A stretch of 64,000 nucleotides of DNA, from assembly GCF_001865015.1 (NCBI RefSeq), contig NZ_MJGV01000019.1, positions 62,001 through 126,000 of the forward strand. Direction: 5' to 3'. The translations under genes were made by a program, and so were the position numbers. The notes under the pieces were generated by a model, which saw only the letters and a list, made by a program, of their open reading frames with translations, ran no database searches and had not been told where the DNA came from. Origin of the DNA: Curtobacterium sp. MMLR14_010 (GTDB taxonomy: Bacteria; Actinomycetota; Actinomycetes; Actinomycetales; Microbacteriaceae). The stretch's first letter is position 1. Each line of letters opens with the position of its first letter. Of this stretch, positions 54,101-63,010 are shown one piece after another.

Positions 54101-54817
54101 TCAGCGGTTGTCGGCGTCCGGGTCGACGCCCGAGTCGAGCCCCGGCAGGATGCCGTCCTCGACCGCACGACGGAGCAGGTCGACCTTCGTCGGCGCCGGA
54201 CGCCCGATCTCCACGTACTTCACGCGGATGCGGTCGAGGTACTCGCGCGCCGTCGAGTAGCCGATGCCGAGCTGCTGCGCGGCGAGCTTGAGCGGCAGCC
54301 CCGATGCGTAGAGGTGCAGGATCTCGCGCTCACGACGGCCGAGCTGCGCCTTGGCGAAGTCCCGGTCCGCGTCGATGGCGCTCGCCCACTCGAGGTTGTT
54401 GAGCACGTCCCCGCGGGCCACGGTCGCGACGGCCGCCATCACGGTCTTCGTCGCCGACGACTTCGGGATCACGCCGGCGGCCCCTGCCGCCAGTGCTTCC
54501 CGGACGTTCGCGACGCGGTCGGCGATGCTGTGCACGAGGACGGCCGAACCGGTCCCCTGCACGCCCTTGACGTTCTCGGTCACCGTGGACCCGTCGCCGA
54601 GCGACAGGTCGAGGACGACGACGTCGACCTCACGCGCGTCGAGGTTCGCGATGTACTCCGGCACGCTGGCCGCGGTGAGCACGACCTCGAAGCCCTCGTT
54701 CTGGCACGCTGCCTGGATCCCGAGCCGCACGGACTCGTGGTCGTCCACGATCGCGACGCGCACGGGTCTCGTGCTCGCGTCGGTCGTTCCTGCTGTGGTG
54801 ATGGTGTCTGCAGCCAC
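54101..54817 (-). CDS. NarL/FixJ-type response regulator
   Basis: About 238 residues from GTG 54817, with GAGAGGG upstream. The receiver domain has VAIVDDHESVRLGI, phospho-Asp70 in VVVLDLSLGDGS, and VIPKSSA. The C-terminal LuxR-type helix-turn-helix is LGRREREILHLYASGLPLKL followed by AAQQLGIGYSTAREYLDRI. It is first in the run, followed by kinase and degenerate kinase. The target genes are unknown. Confidence 0.92.
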   Translation of the reverse strand: MAADTITTAGTTDASTRPVRVAIVDDHESVRLGIQAACQNEGFEVVLTAASVPEYIANLDAREVDVVVLDLSLGDGSTVTENVKGVQGTGSAVLVHSIADRVANVREALAAGAAGVIPKSSATKTVMAAVATVARGDVLNNLEWASAIDADRDFAKAQLGRREREILHLYASGLPLKLAAQQLGIGYSTAREYLDRIRVKYVEIGRPAPTKVDLLRRAVEDGILPGLDSGVDPDADNR

Positions 54818-54916
54818 GATGCCCTCTCGTCCGTCGACACCCGGCCCCTGAAACCGAGTTGCCAACGACGACCAGGATACCCAGGTCGGACCCAGCCTCA
54901 GATGTCGCCACACACA

Positions 54917-54960
54917 GTGTGCGCTCCGCGACCGGGACGTGTGCGCTACGCGACCGGGAC
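54917..54960. repeat. 22-bp tandem duplication at the 3' end of the RNA methyltransferase gene
   Basis: GTGTGCGCTNCGCGACCGGG plus AC occurs twice in direct succession (54917-54938 and 54939-54960) with one mismatch. The mismatch base creates the TAG stop of the gene at 54946-54948; the outer copy has a sense codon there. Confidence 0.75.
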
Positions 54961-56205
54961 CAGCCGCGCGACGGCCTCCATGTGGTGCGTGTGCGGGAAC
55001 AGGTCGAAGGCGCGGAGGGCCTCGAGTCGGTACCCGAGGTCGGCGAACGTGGCGACGTCGCGGGCCAGTGCCACCGGGTCGCAGGCGACGTAGACGACCT
55101 GCGCGGGCTGCAGTGCGGCGATCTGCACGGCGACCTCACGACCGGCGCCGGAGCGCGGCGGGTCGAGCACGACGGTGCCGGCGCGGTAGCGGTCGAGCTC
55201 GCTGCGCGACGCGGTCTGCACCGTGCGGGCGAGCCACCGGTCGACGCGCCCGGGCTCGGCGCGGGCGCCGATCCACTCGGCGAGGTTCTCCTGCGCGTGC
55301 TCGGTCGCCCGGCCGCCGCTCTCGACGCTGGTCAGGCGGGCCTTCGGGCCGACGAGGTCGCCCACGGCCGCGGCGAGCAGCCCGACCCCGCCGTACAGGT
55401 CGAGGTGGATGCCGTCGGCGTCGAGGCGGTCGCGGTCGACGAGGTCCTGCACGGCCTCGGTCAGGACGCTCGCGGCGGCGCGGTGCACCTGCCAGAAGCC
55501 GGTGTCGTCCACGGTGAAGGTGCGGTTGCCGACGACCTCGGTGACGGCGGTCGGGGCCTGCTCGTCGACGACGAGGCGCGCGCCCTCGGACCCGCTCGGC
55601 GCGAGGACGTCGAGGACCGACGCCCCCGGCATGGCGCCACGGGCGAGCGGGGCGCTCTCCTGCACCGTCGCCGTCGCGAGCGGGAGCCCCGCCACCGGGA
55701 CGACCGTGTGCGACCGGGCGGCGAACGGACCGGCGGTGCCCTCCTCGTCGACGTGCAGCCGGACGCGGGTACGCCAGCCGAGGCCGTTCGCGGCGTCGTC
55801 ACCCGGTGCCGCCTCGACGACGACGTCGTGGCCGAGCACCTCGGCGAGGTCGACGTGGGCGAACCGCGAGAAGGAGTCGACGAGCACGTCGTGCTTGAGG
55901 GTGCGCTGGTGGGCGAGCGCGATGTGGCCGAACTCCGCACCACCGGGGCGCTCGGCGGGGTCGCGGTCGAGACCGGCCTCCGGCCAGACGTGGTCCACCC
56001 GGTGCTCGCTCGGCGTCGGGACGCTGACGGCGTCCGCGCGCCAGAACGACTTCTTCCGGTCCTCGGTCACCCGGGCGACGACGGTCTCCCCCGGGATCGC
56101 GTCCGAGACGAACACCACGCGCCCCTCGTGCCGTGCCACCGAGATGCCGCCGTGTGCGATCCCGGTGACGTCGAGTTCGAGCAGTGTTCCGACCGATTCA
56201 CCCAT
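54946..56205 (-). CDS. TrmA/RumA-type RNA (uracil-5-)-methyltransferase
   Basis: 419 residues from ATG 56205. An N-terminal TRAM-like region contains GGISVARHEGRVVFVSDAIP. The SAM-binding domain has HLDLYGGVGLLAAAVG, VVLDPPRSGAG, the VACDPVALARD block with the nucleophilic Cys, and FDLFPHTHHMEAVARL. It probably makes m5U in 23S rRNA or tRNA; which position cannot be told. It is divergent from maf, with 14 bp between the starts. Confidence 0.9.
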   Translation of the reverse strand: MGESVGTLLELDVTGIAHGGISVARHEGRVVFVSDAIPGETVVARVTEDRKKSFWRADAVSVPTPSEHRVDHVWPEAGLDRDPAERPGGAEFGHIALAHQRTLKHDVLVDSFSRFAHVDLAEVLGHDVVVEAAPGDDAANGLGWRTRVRLHVDEEGTAGPFAARSHTVVPVAGLPLATATVQESAPLARGAMPGASVLDVLAPSGSEGARLVVDEQAPTAVTEVVGNRTFTVDDTGFWQVHRAAASVLTEAVQDLVDRDRLDADGIHLDLYGGVGLLAAAVGDLVGPKARLTSVESGGRATEHAQENLAEWIGARAEPGRVDRWLARTVQTASRSELDRYRAGTVVLDPPRSGAGREVAVQIAALQPAQVVYVACDPVALARDVATFADLGYRLEALRAFDLFPHTHHMEAVARLVPVA

Positions 56206-56219
56206 GGTTCGATGTTCCC

Positions 56220-57011
56220 ATGCGTCTGTACCTCGCGAGTACCTCCCCCGCCCGCCGAGCACTCCTCGCCCAGTCCGGGATCGAGCCGGTCCTCGTCGCA
56301 CCCGGGGTCGACGAGGACGCAGCCGCAGCCACCGCCCGCGACGCGCTGGGGCGCGAGCTCACCGGTCCCGAGCTCGTCGCGCTCCTCGCCGTCGCCAAGG
56401 CCGACGCGGTCGCCGACGCGTCCGTCGCCGGGTCGCCGGTGGACGGCTTCGTCTTCGGTGGCGACTCCGCGTTCGAGGTCGACGGGCACCTGTACGGCAA
56501 GCCGCACGACCCGGAGGTGGCCCGGGAGCGCTGGCGGCAGATGCTCGCCGCCGGCGGCGGCACGCTGTGGAGCGGCCACTGCGTCGTCGACCGGCGCCGC
56601 GACGCGACCACCGGGCTGCCGGGAGGACCGGGGCGGGCCCGCACCGAGCCTCCAGTCCGTGACGTGGCCGGCCCCACGGCCTCGCTGGCGTCCCCCGGGA
56701 CCGTCCCGTCCCTGGGACCCGTCGCCCCTGGCGGGTCGGCCCTCGTCGTGGAGGGCGATCACGTCGTCGCCGTGGACAGCGCGGTGCTGACCTTCGCCGA
56801 CGACGTGTCCCCGGAGGAGATCGACGCCTACGTGGCCACGGGTGAGCCGCTCGAGGTCGCCGGGGCCTTCACCATCGACGGGCGCGCCGCGGCGTACATC
56901 ACGCGCATCGACGGAGCGCCGTCGGCCGTCGTCGGACTGTCGCTCCCGGTGCTCCGGTTGATGCTGCTGCGGGGGTTCGGCGTCTCCTGGCACGACTTCT
57001 GGGCACTGTAG
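56220..57011 (+). CDS. maf: Maf family nucleotide pyrophosphatase with an extra low-complexity loop
   Basis: 263 residues from ATG 56220. The N-terminus LYLASTSPARRALLAQSGIE is the Maf signature; FGGDSAFEVDG, LYGKPHDPEVARERW and IDAYVATGEPLEVAGAFTID follow. Maf proteins hydrolyse non-canonical or surplus nucleoside triphosphates. The protein is ~60 residues longer than usual: residues ~130-175 are a Pro/Gly/Ala-rich insertion, and the DNA coding its first part (56616-56663) is a copy of the dispersed palindromic element. The downstream family strands resume at ALVVEGDHVVAVDSAVLTF. Confidence 0.93.
   Translation: MRLYLASTSPARRALLAQSGIEPVLVAPGVDEDAAAATARDALGRELTGPELVALLAVAKADAVADASVAGSPVDGFVFGGDSAFEVDGHLYGKPHDPEVARERWRQMLAAGGGTLWSGHCVVDRRRDATTGLPGGPGRARTEPPVRDVAGPTASLASPGTVPSLGPVAPGGSALVVEGDHVVAVDSAVLTFADDVSPEEIDAYVATGEPLEVAGAFTIDGRAAAYITRIDGAPSAVVGLSLPVLRLMLLRGFGVSWHDFWAL
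56616..56663. repeat. dispersed palindromic element inside maf, in frame
   Basis: CTGCCGGGAGGACCGGGGCG followed by GGCCCGCACCGAGCCTCCAG and TCCGTGAC matches the outer part of the family, with the core CGAGCCTCC exact. It encodes part of a Maf loop absent from typical family members and keeps the frame open. Confidence 0.6.
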
Positions 57012-57090
57012 ACATCCACCTGCTTTTCCGGTGCTTTGTTGTGGATGCCGCTCAATTCCGTCTGCGCCTCCGCGAATACGCTGATGTGTC

Positions 57091-58869
57091 ATGCCCCGTA
57101 TCAGCAAGGTCCTCATCGCGAACCGCGGCGAGATCGCCGTCCGCATCATCCGTGCGGCCCGCGATGCTGGCACGGCCTCGGTCGCCGTCTACGCCGACCA
57201 GGACCGTGACGCCCTCCACGCCCGCCTCGCTGACGAGGCCTACGCGCTGAACGGCACCACGAGTGCCGACACGTACCTGGTCATCGACAAGATCATGTCC
57301 GTCGCCCGACGGTCCGGCGCCGACGCCGTGCACCCGGGCTACGGCTTCCTCGCCGAGAACGCCGACTTCGCCCGCGCCGTGCTCGACGCCGGGCTGGTCT
57401 GGATCGGCCCGTCGCCGGAGTCCATCGAGCGCCTCGGCGACAAGGTCTCCGCGCGCCACGTGGCCGAGAAGGTCGGCGCACCGCTCGCTCCCGGCACCAT
57501 CGAGCCCGTGCAGGACGTCTCCGAGGTCGTCGCGTTCGCCGACGAGGTCGGGCTGCCCGTCGCGATCAAGGCCGCCTTCGGCGGCGGTGGTCGTGGACTC
57601 AAGGTCGTGCGCGAACGGTCCCAGATCGAGGAGCTGTTCGAGTCGGCGACGCGCGAGGCCATCGCAGCCTTCGGTCGTGGCGAGTGCTTCGTGGAGAAGT
57701 ACCTCGACAAGCCGCGGCACGTCGAGACCCAGTGCCTGGCCGACGCGCACGGCAACGTCGTCGTCGTGTCCACCCGCGACTGCTCGCTGCAGCGTCGGCA
57801 CCAGAAGCTCGTCGAGGAGGCGCCCGCGCCGTACCTGACCGACGCGCAGCAGACCCTGCTCTACGAGTCGTCGAAGGCGATCCTCCGCGAGGTCGGCTAC
57901 GTCGGTGCCGGCACCTGCGAGTTCCTCATCGGGGCCGACGGCACGGTGTCGTTCCTCGAGGTCAACACCCGCCTCCAGGTCGAGCACTGCGTGTCCGAAG
58001 AGGTCACCGGCATCGACCTGGTGCGCGAGCAGTTCCGCATCGCCGAGGGTGGCGTGCTCGACTACGCCGACCCGACGCCGCGCGGGCACTCGTTCGAGTT
58101 CCGCATCAACGGCGAGGACCCCGGCCGCAACTTCTTCCCCGCGCCCGGCCCGGTGCACGTGTTCAACGCGCCGTCCGGTCCCGGTGTCCGCGTCGACTCG
58201 GGCGTCGTGTCCGGCGACGTCGTGTCCGGGTCCTTCGACTCGATGCTCGCGAAGCTCATCGTCACCGGTGCCACCCGCGCCGAGGCACTGGAGCGCGCAC
58301 GTCGAGCCCTCGCCGAGTTCGAGGTCGCCGGGCTGCCCACTGTGCTGCCCTTCCACCGCGCGGTCGTGTCGGACCCCGCGTTCGCGACCTCCGACGACGA
58401 GCCGTTCAGCATCTACACGCAGTGGATCGAGACCGACTTCGTCAACGACATCCCGCCCTGGAGCGGCTCCCCCGAGGAGCTGCCGACCCCCGGCGACCGC
58501 GACACCGTCGTCGTCGAGGTACAGGGCAAGCGCATCGAGGTCACGATGCCCGCGATCGTCGGGGGTGGCGCCGCCGCTGCTGCTCGTCGTCCGGCTGGTC
58601 CCTCCGCTCCCCCTCGTCGTCGCTCGTCCGCGGTGAAGGGCGGCCGTGCTGCGACGGGGTCGTCCGTCACGTCGCCGATGCAGGCCACCGTGGTGAAGCT
58701 CGCGGTCGCCGAGGGTGACACCGTGGTGAAGGGCGACCTGCTCGTCGTGCTCGAGGCCATGAAGATGGAACAGCCCGTGCAGGCCCACAAGGACGGCGTC
58801 GTCACGGCGCTCGACGCCCCCGTCGGCCAGACGATCTCGTCCGGCCACGTCCTGCTCGAGCTCGCGTAG
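57091..58869 (+). CDS. acetyl/propionyl-CoA carboxylase alpha subunit (biotin carboxylase-BCCP fusion)
   Basis: 592 residues from ATG 57091. The biotin carboxylase domain has [61 protein letters not shown] and [20 protein letters not shown]. An Ala-rich linker (~500-525) leads to the BCCP domain with EAMKMEQP, biotinyl-Lys558. It is the alpha partner of the beta and epsilon subunits at 49379-51234. A TACGCT box at 57077-57082 lies only 8 bp before the ATG, so the mRNA may be nearly leaderless. Confidence 0.95.
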   Translation: MPRISKVLIANRGEIAVRIIRAARDAGTASVAVYADQDRDALHARLADEAYALNGTTSADTYLVIDKIMSVARRSGADAVHPGYGFLAENADFARAVLDAGLVWIGPSPESIERLGDKVSARHVAEKVGAPLAPGTIEPVQDVSEVVAFADEVGLPVAIKAAFGGGGRGLKVVRERSQIEELFESATREAIAAFGRGECFVEKYLDKPRHVETQCLADAHGNVVVVSTRDCSLQRRHQKLVEEAPAPYLTDAQQTLLYESSKAILREVGYVGAGTCEFLIGADGTVSFLEVNTRLQVEHCVSEEVTGIDLVREQFRIAEGGVLDYADPTPRGHSFEFRINGEDPGRNFFPAPGPVHVFNAPSGPGVRVDSGVVSGDVVSGSFDSMLAKLIVTGATRAEALERARRALAEFEVAGLPTVLPFHRAVVSDPAFATSDDEPFSIYTQWIETDFVNDIPPWSGSPEELPTPGDRDTVVVEVQGKRIEVTMPAIVGGGAAAAARRPAGPSAPPRRRSSAVKGGRAATGSSVTSPMQATVVKLAVAEGDTVVKGDLLVVLEAMKMEQPVQAHKDGVVTALDAPVGQTISSGHVLLELA

Positions 58870-58980
58870 CGCGGGGCGGCGCGGCCGCGGCGGCGGTCGG
58901 GGCGCGCGGCCGCGGCTGAGCGGCGCTGGCGCCGTCTGCGGCTGGCCGCTGTGCTGTACCGCGTGATCGCGCCCCGCTCT

Positions 58981-59016
58981 GGACATCGCGCCCCATCACA
59001 CCAGGGCGCGATGTCC
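58981..59016. terminator. stem-loop between the carboxylase alpha chain and the DUF559-like gene
   Basis: A perfect 13-bp stem (58981-58993 and 59004-59016) with a 10-nt loop. The motif ATCGCGCCCC also occurs just upstream (58968-58977) and in the second terminator at 60115-60150. Confidence 0.75.
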
Positions 59017-59017
59017 G

Positions 59018-59977
59018 TCAGAGGGCGCGAACCGCTGCGGCACGCCAGGCTGAGCCCCAGTTCGGGCTGAGGGGGACCCCGGCTTCGAGGAGTCGACGCG
59101 GCAACTGCCCGCTAGGCATCGAGTCGGCCCACCCCACGCGGGCGAAGCCACGGACGTCGTGCTGCGCGCGAAGGCGGTCCTCCCGGCGCTTCTCGGCCAC
59201 GACGACCTCCTGCGACGAGCGTCCTCCCCGGTAGCGCGGATCGGTGTACTTCGCGACGCCGTCGAACTCGACGACGGTGCCCGAGCCGGGGAAGAACAGG
59301 TCGACCCGCTCCGTGCCTCCCCCGTCGTTCGGGAACCCGTGCTGCAACACCGGCTCCGGAGCACCGAGCACGTGGGCACCCCACCGCGTGATGCTCTCGC
59401 CCGGTGATTCCGCCGCAGCATCCGCGTGTTCGATGAGGTCACGTGCACGGGCCCTCGCTCGTGCACCAGGACGGCGGTCCAGTTCGGCGAGCAGGGCGTC
59501 ACGAGCCTCGCCACGCCGGAGCACTGCGTCGAGCACGACGATGGCGCGCCACGGGTGCTCGCGCAGCGCGACGTCCACGGCGGTCACGATGGGGGACGTC
59601 ACCGCGATGCCGTCGATCCTCACGGTGTCCGGCACCCTGCTCGCCGTTCCCACGCGCTGTGTCGTCGCCTTGACCTGACCACGGTCCCGAGCGGGGTCCG
59701 AAACCACCAGGCGCTCCCCGAACGAGCCGATCCACGGCAGTCCGAGCAGCGCCACCGCGGACGCGTGCGACACGATCAGGTCATCCGGCTGCGACCGCAT
59801 CAGCGCATGGACGAAGGCCCGATGTCGGTCGTGCTGGGAAGCTTCGTCCCACGAAGTCCGCTCGACGTAGTCACCACGTCGGAGCCGGAGGAGTTCTCCG
59901 CGTGCGGCTGCCCGCCGGGTGCTGGCCCCTGTCGCGGCGTCGACGCCCGCTCCCGTTGACAGGATCTCGATGCTCAT
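59018..59977 (-). CDS. DUF559-like/Vsr-type nuclease-fold protein with N-terminal AbiEi-like helix-turn-helix region
   Basis: 319 residues. The N-terminal ~100 residues have TRRAAARGELLRLRRGDYV and VSHASAVALLGLPWIG, typical of AbiEi-like antitoxin or transcription-factor heads. The C-terminal part has GESITRWGAHVLG, RVDLFFPGSGTVVEFDG (D and ExD pair) and EVVVAEKRREDRL, the pattern of DUF559/PD-(D/E)xK-type nucleases. No partner toxin gene is adjacent. Both flanks carry similar terminators with the ATCGCGCCCC motif. This class is common and variable in actinobacteria; the role is unknown. Confidence 0.78.
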   Translation of the reverse strand: MSIEILSTGAGVDAATGASTRRAAARGELLRLRRGDYVERTSWDEASQHDRHRAFVHALMRSQPDDLIVSHASAVALLGLPWIGSFGERLVVSDPARDRGQVKATTQRVGTASRVPDTVRIDGIAVTSPIVTAVDVALREHPWRAIVVLDAVLRRGEARDALLAELDRRPGARARARARDLIEHADAAAESPGESITRWGAHVLGAPEPVLQHGFPNDGGGTERVDLFFPGSGTVVEFDGVAKYTDPRYRGGRSSQEVVVAEKRREDRLRAQHDVRGFARVGWADSMPSGQLPRRLLEAGVPLSPNWGSAWRAAAVRAL

Positions 59978-60114
59978 GCGCTGAGCGTGGCATCGGCACC
60001 GGAGTGCTCACCGCTCCACCGCCTCGTCGGTGGAAGGACGCTCGGTCGCCCTCGGTGTGGAGGACTGGCCCCCGCGGGTTCGCGGGTGAACCCCACGAGG
60101 TCGCGCCCCGCAAC

Positions 60115-60150
60115 GAACATCGCGCCCCGGTGTGACGGGGCGCGATGTTC
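60115..60150. terminator. stem-loop between the DUF559-like and phosphohexomutase genes
   Basis: A perfect 14-bp stem (60115-60128 and 60137-60150) with an 8-nt loop. A second outer pair, TCGCGCCCCG (about 60100-60109) with CGGGGCGCGA (about 60155-60164), extends it. It lies downstream of the mutase gene (minus) and upstream of the DUF559-like gene. Confidence 0.7.
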
Positions 60151-60206
60151 GCGACGGGGCGCGATTCGGGGCGAGCGGGGGCGGCGCGCTCCCACCGGGA
60201 GCGCCG

Positions 60207-61889
60207 CTACGAGACGCGGGGGCGGATCGCGTCGGCGAGGGCGTCGACGAGGGACTGGGCCTCGGCCGAGGTCGCGGCGACCGTGTCGATGTAGACCTTC
60301 ACCTTGGGCTCGGTCCCGCTCGGACGGACGATGACCCGGGCGTCGCCGCTGAGGTCGTAGCGCAGGATGTCCGACGGCGGGAAGCCCTGCACGCCGGACG
60401 CGTAGTCCGTCGTCGCGAGGACGTCGAGCGGCCCGAGGGTGCTCGGCGGCGAGGACCGCAGCGCTGCCATGACCTCCCCGATGCGCGCGAGGTCGTCCAC
60501 CCGGGTGGCGACCTGCCCCGACGCGAACGCCCCGAACTCGGCGGCGAAGGCATCGAGCTGGTCGGCGATGGTCGACCCGGACGCGGCGAGCTCCGTCGCG
60601 AGGTCGAGCAGCGAGAGCGCCGCCGAGATGCCGTCCTTGTCGCGCACGACCTGCGGGTCGACGAGGTAGCCGAGCGCCTCCTCGTACCCGAACAGCAGGT
60701 CGGGGACGCGGGAGACCCACTTGAAGCCGGTCAGGGTGTCCCGGTGCTGCAGGCCGTACCGGGCGGCGACCCGGGCCAGCGCGGGCGAGGACACGATCGA
60801 CGCCGACAGGGTGCCGGTCTGGCCGGCCTCGGCGGCGCGCGCGGCGGCACGCCAGCCGAGGAGCCACCCGACCTCGTTGCCGGAGAGCCGACGGTAGGAG
60901 CCACCGGACGGGATCGCCAGCGCCAGGCGGTCGGCGTCGGGGTCGTTCGCGATGACGAGGTCCGCGCCGACGGCGACACCGCGCGCGATCGCCAGGTCCA
61001 TCGCGCGCGGCTCTTCCGGGTTCGGGAAGGCCACCGTGGGGAAGGCCCCGTCCGGGTCGATCTGCTCGGGGACGACCGCGGGCTCGGCGAACCCGGCGGC
61101 GGCGAACACCGCCTTCGCGGTCTGCCACCCGACGCCGTGCATGGCCGTGTAGACGACGGAGGGCTGCTCGGCCGGCGGGAGTGCCGGTACACCGACGGTC
61201 GCGGCCGTGGCGGCCACGTAGGCGTCGACCAGGCTGCTGTCGGCGACAATGTGGTCGGTCCCGCGGGGCAGGTCGGTGATCGTGCCCGCTGCGACGGCGT
61301 CGATCGCGGCGGCGATCTCGGCGTCGACCGGCGGGACGATCTGGGAGCCGTCGTCGTCCCCGCCCAGGTAGACCTTGTAGCCGTTGTCCCGCGGCGGGTT
61401 GTGGCTCGCGGTGACCATGACGCCGGCACCGACGCCGAGGTGCCGGACGGCGAACGCCAGCACGGGGGTCGGCAGGGCGGTGGGCAGCAGGGTGACGTCG
61501 AGGCCGAGGCCCCGCATGACCTCGGCCGAGTCCCGGGCGAAGACGTCCGAGTTGACACGGCCGTCGTAGCCGATGACGACGCTGCGCTGCCGGCCGGTGT
61601 TGACGAGGAAGCGGGCGAGCCCCGCGGCCGCCTGCGTGACGACGACCCGGTTCATCCGCAGTGGCCCCCACCCGAGCTCGGCGCGGAGCCCGGCGGTGCC
61701 GAACTGCAGCCGTCCGGCGAAGCGTTCCTCGAGCTGGGCGAGCGCCGCGGTGTCCCCGCTGGCAGCGGCCGTGACGACGGCGTCGAGCTCGTCGTGGGTC
61801 TCCGGGTCCGGGTCCTGCGCCAGCCACGCACGCGCGACGTCGAGCGTGCCGGCGCTGCCCGAGGAGTCCGTCCCCGTGGGCGGGGTCAC
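60207..61889 (-). CDS. phosphoglucomutase/phosphomannomutase family protein
   Basis: 560 residues from GTG 61889, overlapping the phosphorylase stop (GTGA). Motifs are LQFGTAGLRAELGWGPLRMN, VIGYDGRVNSD, MVTASHNPPRDNGYKVYLGG (phosphoserine loop), IANDPDADRLALAI (metal loop), GYEEALGYLV and VRPSGTEPKVKVYID. In the salvage operon it may turn ribose- or deoxyribose-1-phosphate into the 5-phosphate (phosphopentomutase activity), but hexose-phosphate mutase is equally possible from sequence. Confidence 0.9.
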   Translation of the reverse strand: MTPPTGTDSSGSAGTLDVARAWLAQDPDPETHDELDAVVTAAASGDTAALAQLEERFAGRLQFGTAGLRAELGWGPLRMNRVVVTQAAAGLARFLVNTGRQRSVVIGYDGRVNSDVFARDSAEVMRGLGLDVTLLPTALPTPVLAFAVRHLGVGAGVMVTASHNPPRDNGYKVYLGGDDDGSQIVPPVDAEIAAAIDAVAAGTITDLPRGTDHIVADSSLVDAYVAATAATVGVPALPPAEQPSVVYTAMHGVGWQTAKAVFAAAGFAEPAVVPEQIDPDGAFPTVAFPNPEEPRAMDLAIARGVAVGADLVIANDPDADRLALAIPSGGSYRRLSGNEVGWLLGWRAAARAAEAGQTGTLSASIVSSPALARVAARYGLQHRDTLTGFKWVSRVPDLLFGYEEALGYLVDPQVVRDKDGISAALSLLDLATELAASGSTIADQLDAFAAEFGAFASGQVATRVDDLARIGEVMAALRSSPPSTLGPLDVLATTDYASGVQGFPPSDILRYDLSGDARVIVRPSGTEPKVKVYIDTVAATSAEAQSLVDALADAIRPRVS

Positions 61890-62713
61890 AGCGCCGCCAC
61901 CACCCGGGCGAGCAGGTCCGCGATCACCGGCTCGGCGACGCGGCCGGCCTCGAGCACCTCGGCGTGGGACAGCGGCGTGGTCTGGATGCCGGCGGCCAGG
62001 TTCGTGATGAGGGAGAACCCGAGGACCTCCATGCCCGCCTGTCGGGCCGCGATGGCCTCGAGCGCGGTGGACATGCCGACGATGTGCCCGCCGATCGCCT
62101 TGGCCATCTGGACCTCGGCCGGGGTCTCGTAGTGCGGCCCGCGGAACTGCGTGTAGACGCCCTCGTCGAGGGACGGGTCGATCTGCTTGGCGACCGCCCG
62201 GAGCCGTGCCGAGTAGAGGTCCGTCAGGTCGATGAACGTGGCGCCCTCGAGCGGGCTGTCCGCCGTCAGGTTGATGTGGTCGCTGATGAGCACGGGCGTG
62301 CCGGGGACCCAGGACTCCTTGATGCCGCCGGCGCCGTTCGTGAGCACCATCGTCGTGGCACCGGTCGCCGCGGCGGTGCGCACGCTGTGCACGACCCGAC
62401 GGACACCGTGGCCTTCGTAGTAGTGGGTCCGCGCGCCGATCACGAGGGCGTGCCGACCGTCGGCGAGGCGGATGGAGCGCACCGTCCCGGAGTGCCCGGG
62501 GACCGCCGACGCGCTGAACCCGGGGACGTCCGACGCCGGGATCTCGGAGACGGTCTCGCCGATGAGGTCGGCGGCCTTGCCCCACCCGGAACCGAGCGTC
62601 AGGGCGATGTCGTGGCGGTCGATGCCGGACTGCTCGGCGATCACCGCCGCGGCGTCACGGGCGACGTCGAACGGGTCGACGGAGGGGTCGTTGAGCGGGT
62701 TCGTGCTGGCCAT
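61886..62713 (-). CDS. purine nucleoside phosphorylase (trimeric class)
   Basis: 275 residues from ATG 62713. It splits purine nucleosides with phosphate. Motifs are ALTLGSGWGKAAD, AVPGHSGTVRSIRL, ARTHYYEGHG, LTNGAGGIKESW and TQFRGPHYETPAEVQMAK. It follows the EIIB gene by 9 bp. Confidence 0.94.
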   Translation of the reverse strand: MASTNPLNDPSVDPFDVARDAAAVIAEQSGIDRHDIALTLGSGWGKAADLIGETVSEIPASDVPGFSASAVPGHSGTVRSIRLADGRHALVIGARTHYYEGHGVRRVVHSVRTAAATGATTMVLTNGAGGIKESWVPGTPVLISDHINLTADSPLEGATFIDLTDLYSARLRAVAKQIDPSLDEGVYTQFRGPHYETPAEVQMAKAIGGHIVGMSTALEAIAARQAGMEVLGFSLITNLAAGIQTTPLSHAEVLEAGRVAEPVIADLLARVVAAL

Positions 62714-62722
62714 GGAGCAATG

Positions 62723-63010
62723 CTACGGGGCCGGTGCCTCGCCCAGGGACTTCTCCACAGCCGCCGTGATCTCCTGCTGGTCGAAGTGGTTCCGGATGAC
62801 GATGACCTCCGCGTAGGTCGTCCCGATGGCCTCGACGAACTCCTGCGACGTGAGGATGACGTTGGCGTCGTCGGAGACCTCGCGGACCGAGGCCACGTCG
62901 GCGGCGACGACCTCGGCCGACAGCCCGAGCGTGGCCAGCGCCTTCTCGGCGTTCACCTTGAGGATGGCGCTCGAGCCGATCCCCGCGCCGCAGATGGTCA
63001 CGATCTTCAC
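62723..63010 (-). CDS. PTS EIIB subunit (ascorbate/galactitol-type)
   Basis: 95 residues from GTG 63010. The P-loop KIVTICGAGIGSSAILKV holds the phospho-accepting Cys8. The rest fits the small stand-alone EIIB fold. It overlaps the EIIA gene (GTGA) and lies between adenosine deaminase and the nucleoside phosphorylase. No EIIC is visible here; it may be upstream beyond the window. Confidence 0.88.
   Translation of the reverse strand: MKIVTICGAGIGSSAILKVNAEKALATLGLSAEVVAADVASVREVSDDANVILTSQEFVEAIGTTYAEVIVIRNHFDQQEITAAVEKSLGEAPAP

Noticed and set aside
59018..59977. Complete AbiE-type toxin-antitoxin system
   Set aside because: Only an AbiEi-like head fused to a nuclease-like tail is present, with no AbiEii-type nucleotidyltransferase beside it.
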